Origin: Streptomyces sp. BHT-5-2
Lineage (GTDB): Bacteria > Actinomycetota > Actinomycetes > Streptomycetales > Streptomycetaceae
Direction of reading: 5' to 3'
Length of the DNA: 64,000 nucleotides
Assembly (NCBI RefSeq): GCF_019774615.1
Contig: NZ_CP081497.1
Coordinates: 744,001 to 808,000, forward strand
Within the stretch, counting starts at the first letter, position 1; every line of letters starts with the position of its first letter. The notes below the pieces were generated by a model, which did not search any database, was not told where the DNA came from, and worked only from the letters and a program-made list of their open reading frames with translations. Position numbers and translations under genes: made by a program. Of the stretch, positions 61,414 through 64,000 are shown piece after piece.

Positions 61414-64000
61414 CGGACGCCACCGCCGCGGAAGAGGCGGCCCGCCGCATCCTGGCGCAGGTCGAGCGGGCGGACGCCGACCCCGGCACCCTGCGGTGGT
61501 TCCTCGGCCCGGAGGCCGCCGAGGCCGCCGACGCGGTCCGCGCCGAGGCCGTACTGCCCGACGGCCGGGTACGCACCCTGGCGGTGTACACCCTCGCCTT
61601 CGCCGACTGGTGCCGCTACCTCGCCGGCGACGCCCAGGACCGCGCGGCGCTGGGCTCCGCCGTGCTGTCCTTCGCCGCACTCGGCGACCCCGACCATGTG
61701 CCACCCGCCCTGCACCCGCTCCTCGACACCCTCGCCGGCCGGCGGGCTGGAGCCGCCACCGACCCCGTCCTGGCCTACGAGGCCGGCGTCGGCGCGTCGA
61801 TGGTGTACCAACAGGGGCGCCACCCCGGCGCACTGGGCGCCGCCGAGCAGCTGCTGCGGCACGCCGCCGCCGGCTTCCCCGCCGGCAGCGCCGAACACGG
61901 CACCTGCCTGTCCGACCTCGGACTCGTCCTCGTCAACACCTTCCGCGACGGCGCGGGAGCGGCGACGCTCACCGAAGGCATCGAGACCAACCGCGCCGCC
62001 GTCGCCGCGCACCCCGCCGATCAGGGCGAACAGGCCCGCAGACACGGCAACTTGGGCTTCGCCCTGCGCATCAGGGCCGCCGCGGACCAGGACCCGGCCG
62101 CCGCCCGGGAGAGCGTGACGGTGCTGCGCACGGCCGTGCGGCTCTGCTCCCCGGACGACCCGAACCGCCCGCTGTTCCGCGCCTCGCTCGGCTCCGCACT
62201 GACCGTCGCCGCCTCCACCCTCGACGACCCCGCCCTGCTGCCCGAGGCGATCGGCCTGCTGCGCCAGGCGGTCTCCGGGCCGACCCCGGCCCCGCAGCCC
62301 GCCGCCGTCCTGTCCGACCTGGGCATGGCGCTCGTCATGCGCGCCATGGACGACGGCGACGACCCCGCCCTCTACGACGAGGGCATCGAACTCTGCCGCC
62401 GCGCCGCCTACCTCGCGCCCAACCCCGTCGAGCGCACCGTCTACCTCACCAACCTCGGCCTGTTCCTCCAGGGCCGCGCCCTGCGCACCGACCGCGCCGA
62501 CGCCCTGGCCGACGCCCACACCGCCGCCCGCGACGCCGTCGAGGGCGCACCGCCCGGCCACCCGGTGCACGCCCGGGCATGCCTCGTCCTCGCCGGAGTG
62601 CTGCGCTCCCGCAACGTGACCAACGGCCGGCTCGCCGACCTGGACGAAGCCGCCGCCCTCGCCCGGCAGGCGTTCGGGGCCACGCCGGCCGGGGACCGTC
62701 GCCAACGCGTCGCCCGCGGCACGGAGTTCGCCGATCTGCTGCGGCTGCGCGCGCTCGCGGCCGGCGACCCCGGCGCGCTCGCCGAGCCGATCGCACTGCT
62801 CCGCGGCCTCGCACGGGACATCCCGGAGCGCTCGGCGGAGCGGGCCGAGGTACTGCTCCAGCTAGCCCGCTGCCTGACCGCCGCCGGCGGCAACGGCGGC
62901 GCCGTCGAGGCCGTGGCACCCACCGCGGGCCGCGGCGCCGGCTCCGCCGACGCGGACGAGGCCATCGACTGCTTCCGCGCCTGCCTGACGCTGCCGCAGC
63001 CCACCGGGACCTTCGAGGCCACCGTGCGGTTCGCCCTCGGCGCCGCCCTCGCCGGCCGTGCCACCCCCGACGACGCGGCCGCCTGGCGGGAGGCGGCCGA
63101 GGAGATGCGCCGCGGCATCGCCCTGCTCCCACCGCGCGACCTGCGCCGCTCGGAGTACCTGTCCGACTTCGGCAGCAGCCACCTACGACGAGCCGTCGCC
63201 ACCGGCACCACCCGTCTCTACGAGGAAGGCGTCCGCCTGCTGCGCGAGGCGCTGGCCTGTGCGCCGGGCACCGACAGCTCCGAGAAGGCGGTGCGCCACT
63301 CGAACCTCGGCGCCGCCCTGGCGACGTTCGGCCGGCGCACCGGCGACGTCGACCTGCTCGCCGAGGCGGTCCGAGCCCACCGCGCCGCCGTCGCCCTCAC
63401 CCCGCCGGACGACCACTTCCGCGTCCACCGCCTCGGCAACCTCGGCGACGCCCTGCAGCACCTGGCGGAAGTCCGCTCGGACCGGAACCTGCTGACGGAG
63501 GCCGTCGAGGTGCTGCGCGAGGCGGTGACCGACGCCGGTCCGGACACCCCCAGCCGGGCCGACGCACTCACCCGCCTCGGCCACGCCCTCCGCTCCCTCA
63601 CCCGCTTCACCGGCGACCCCGAACCGCTCCGGGAGGCCGTCCAGCGGCACCGCGAAGCCTGTGCCGCATCGCCCGGACCGCCCGCCCCGCGCGCTCTCCT
63701 CGGTCTCGCGAACGGCCTGATGGAGCAGTACAGCCACCACCGCGACGAGCAGATCCGCGAAGCGGCGCTGGAGCACTACGCCGCCGCCCTCGCCGCCACC
63801 CCGGCATCGTCCGACGAACGCTTCCTGGTCCTCACCAGCCTCGGCTACGCCGCCTGGGGCCGCGCCGCCACCACCGGCGACGAGACGCTCATGGACACCG
63901 CCGTCGAGCGGCTCCGCGAGGCCGCCGCCACCGTGCCCGCCGGCCACGCCGGCGCCGGCAACGTCCTGACCAACCTCGGCGTCGCCCTGCTCCAACGCGC
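61410..64000 (+). CDS. Large TPR-repeat protein (runs off the window)
   Basis: At least 863 residues, still open at the right edge. ATG 61410 overlaps the AAA+ gene stop by four bases, and GGAAGG is 8 bases upstream. After about 100 residues of N-terminal domain (LRWFLGPEAAEAADAVRAEA) the protein is a series of helical repeats with the TPR pattern: RRHGNLGFALRIRAAA, LSDLGMALVMRAMDDGDD, RHSNLGAALATFGRRTGD, HRLGNLGDALQHLAEV, LTSLGYAAWGRAATTGDE. Such actinobacterial arrays often end in a CHAT protease domain, which would lie outside the window. Confidence 0.8.
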   Translation, partial: MTDATAAEEAARRILAQVERADADPGTLRWFLGPEAAEAADAVRAEAVLPDGRVRTLAVYTLAFADWCRYLAGDAQDRAALGSAVLSFAALGDPDHVPPALHPLLDTLAGRRAGAATDPVLAYEAGVGASMVYQQGRHPGALGAAEQLLRHAAAGFPAGSAEHGTCLSDLGLVLVNTFRDGAGAATLTEGIETNRAAVAAHPADQGEQARRHGNLGFALRIRAAADQDPAAARESVTVLRTAVRLCSPDDPNRPLFRASLGSALTVAASTLDDPALLPEAIGLLRQAVSGPTPAPQPAAVLSDLGMALVMRAMDDGDDPALYDEGIELCRRAAYLAPNPVERTVYLTNLGLFLQGRALRTDRADALADAHTAARDAVEGAPPGHPVHARACLVLAGVLRSRNVTNGRLADLDEAAALARQAFGATPAGDRRQRVARGTEFADLLRLRALAAGDPGALAEPIALLRGLARDIPERSAERAEVLLQLARCLTAAGGNGGAVEAVAPTAGRGAGSADADEAIDCFRACLTLPQPTGTFEATVRFALGAALAGRATPDDAAAWREAAEEMRRGIALLPPRDLRRSEYLSDFGSSHLRRAVATGTTRLYEEGVRLLREALACAPGTDSSEKAVRHSNLGAALATFGRRTGDVDLLAEAVRAHRAAVALTPPDDHFRVHRLGNLGDALQHLAEVRSDRNLLTEAVEVLREAVTDAGPDTPSRADALTRLGHALRSLTRFTGDPEPLREAVQRHREACAASPGPPAPRALLGLANGLMEQYSHHRDEQIREAALEHYAAALAATPASSDERFLVLTSLGYAAWGRAATTGDETLMDTAVERLREAAATVPAGHAGAGNVLTNLGVALLQR

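Noticed and set aside
1..64000. tRNA, rRNA, insertion sequences, prophage or CRISPR arrays
   Set aside because: No cloverleaf-like sequences, transposase motifs, integrase genes or spaced direct repeats were noticed on either strand; a dedicated scan was not possible.

Overview
The window looks like a piece of a Streptomyces (or close relative) chromosome. GC content is very high throughout, coding strands carry G/C in third positions, start codons are often GTG or TTG, Shine-Dalgarno sites are GGAGG-like, and long stem-loops without U-tracts separate convergent genes. The families are typical of streptomycetes: SARP regulator, DUF6207, SCO0854 family, TioE-type MerR, VC0807 family, I36 inhibitor, double-HTH Lrp. 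No phage, insertion sequence, CRISPR array, rRNA or tRNA gene was recognised. I count about 60 genes, many of them single-gene units with their own regulator, plus an unusual number of broken genes. This gives the feel of an accessory or arm region rather than the conserved core.

Layout. 1-5.4 kb: secreted alkaline phosphatase, secreted lipase, DUF2127 membrane protein, unknown genes and a broken ALF-repeat gene. 5.4-9.97 kb: a resistance-like pair on the minus strand, a HelD/HelR-type RNA polymerase-associated helicase and a TetM/OtrA-type ribosomal protection GTPase. An overlapping leader ORF precedes the GTPase, and an A+T-richer gap between the two genes holds opposing promoters and a terminator. 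10-14.2 kb: GlsB-type protein, MarR regulator with a palindromic operator, TetR regulator divergent from an imine reductase with twin operators, VC0807 membrane protein and a secreted protein. 14.2-18.9 kb: frameshifted GH25 muramidase, SARP regulator, M14 carboxypeptidase with a small partner, unknown gene. 19.1-22.4 kb: PadR regulator divergent from an HSL-type esterase, then an aminotransferase. 22.7-27.1 kb: secreted protein, wrecked peptide-binding lipoprotein gene, metQ-metN-metI importer operon with a frameshifted metI, gene remnant.

27.1-34.9 kb: dienelactone hydrolase, NUDIX protein, lysine-rich winged-helix protein, MarR-like fragment, LysR regulator divergent from a CTP-synthase-tail-like protein, tautomerase, internally deleted hydrolase, short-chain dehydrogenase-like protein. 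34.9-39.5 kb: a proline-rich protein with a degenerate caspase-like N-terminus faces a three-gene minus-strand set. Two members of that set share a short Gly/Ser-rich motif, at the C-terminus of one and the N-terminus of the next. 40-48.2 kb: an esterase fused to a virginiamycin B lyase propeller, I36 inhibitor, SCO0854-family protein, lspA, dienelactone hydrolase and Tat-exported purple acid phosphatase. 48.4-57.8 kb: DUF6207, Lrp regulator divergent from an M20 amidohydrolase, APH-like kinase, DUF4360 secreted protein, a second-type def gene divergent from an ArsR-like regulator with two identical operators, PNGase A-like secreted protein, TioE-type MerR.

57.86-64 kb: a translationally coupled pair. 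The first gene is a 1184-residue protein with membrane segments, a parallel beta-helix and a CbxX-type AAA+ ATPase. The second is a long TPR protein that runs off the end of the window. Together with the motif-sharing trio at 36.7-39.5 kb, the esterase-lyase fusion and the helicase/ribosome-protection locus, this is the best place to look for new biology.
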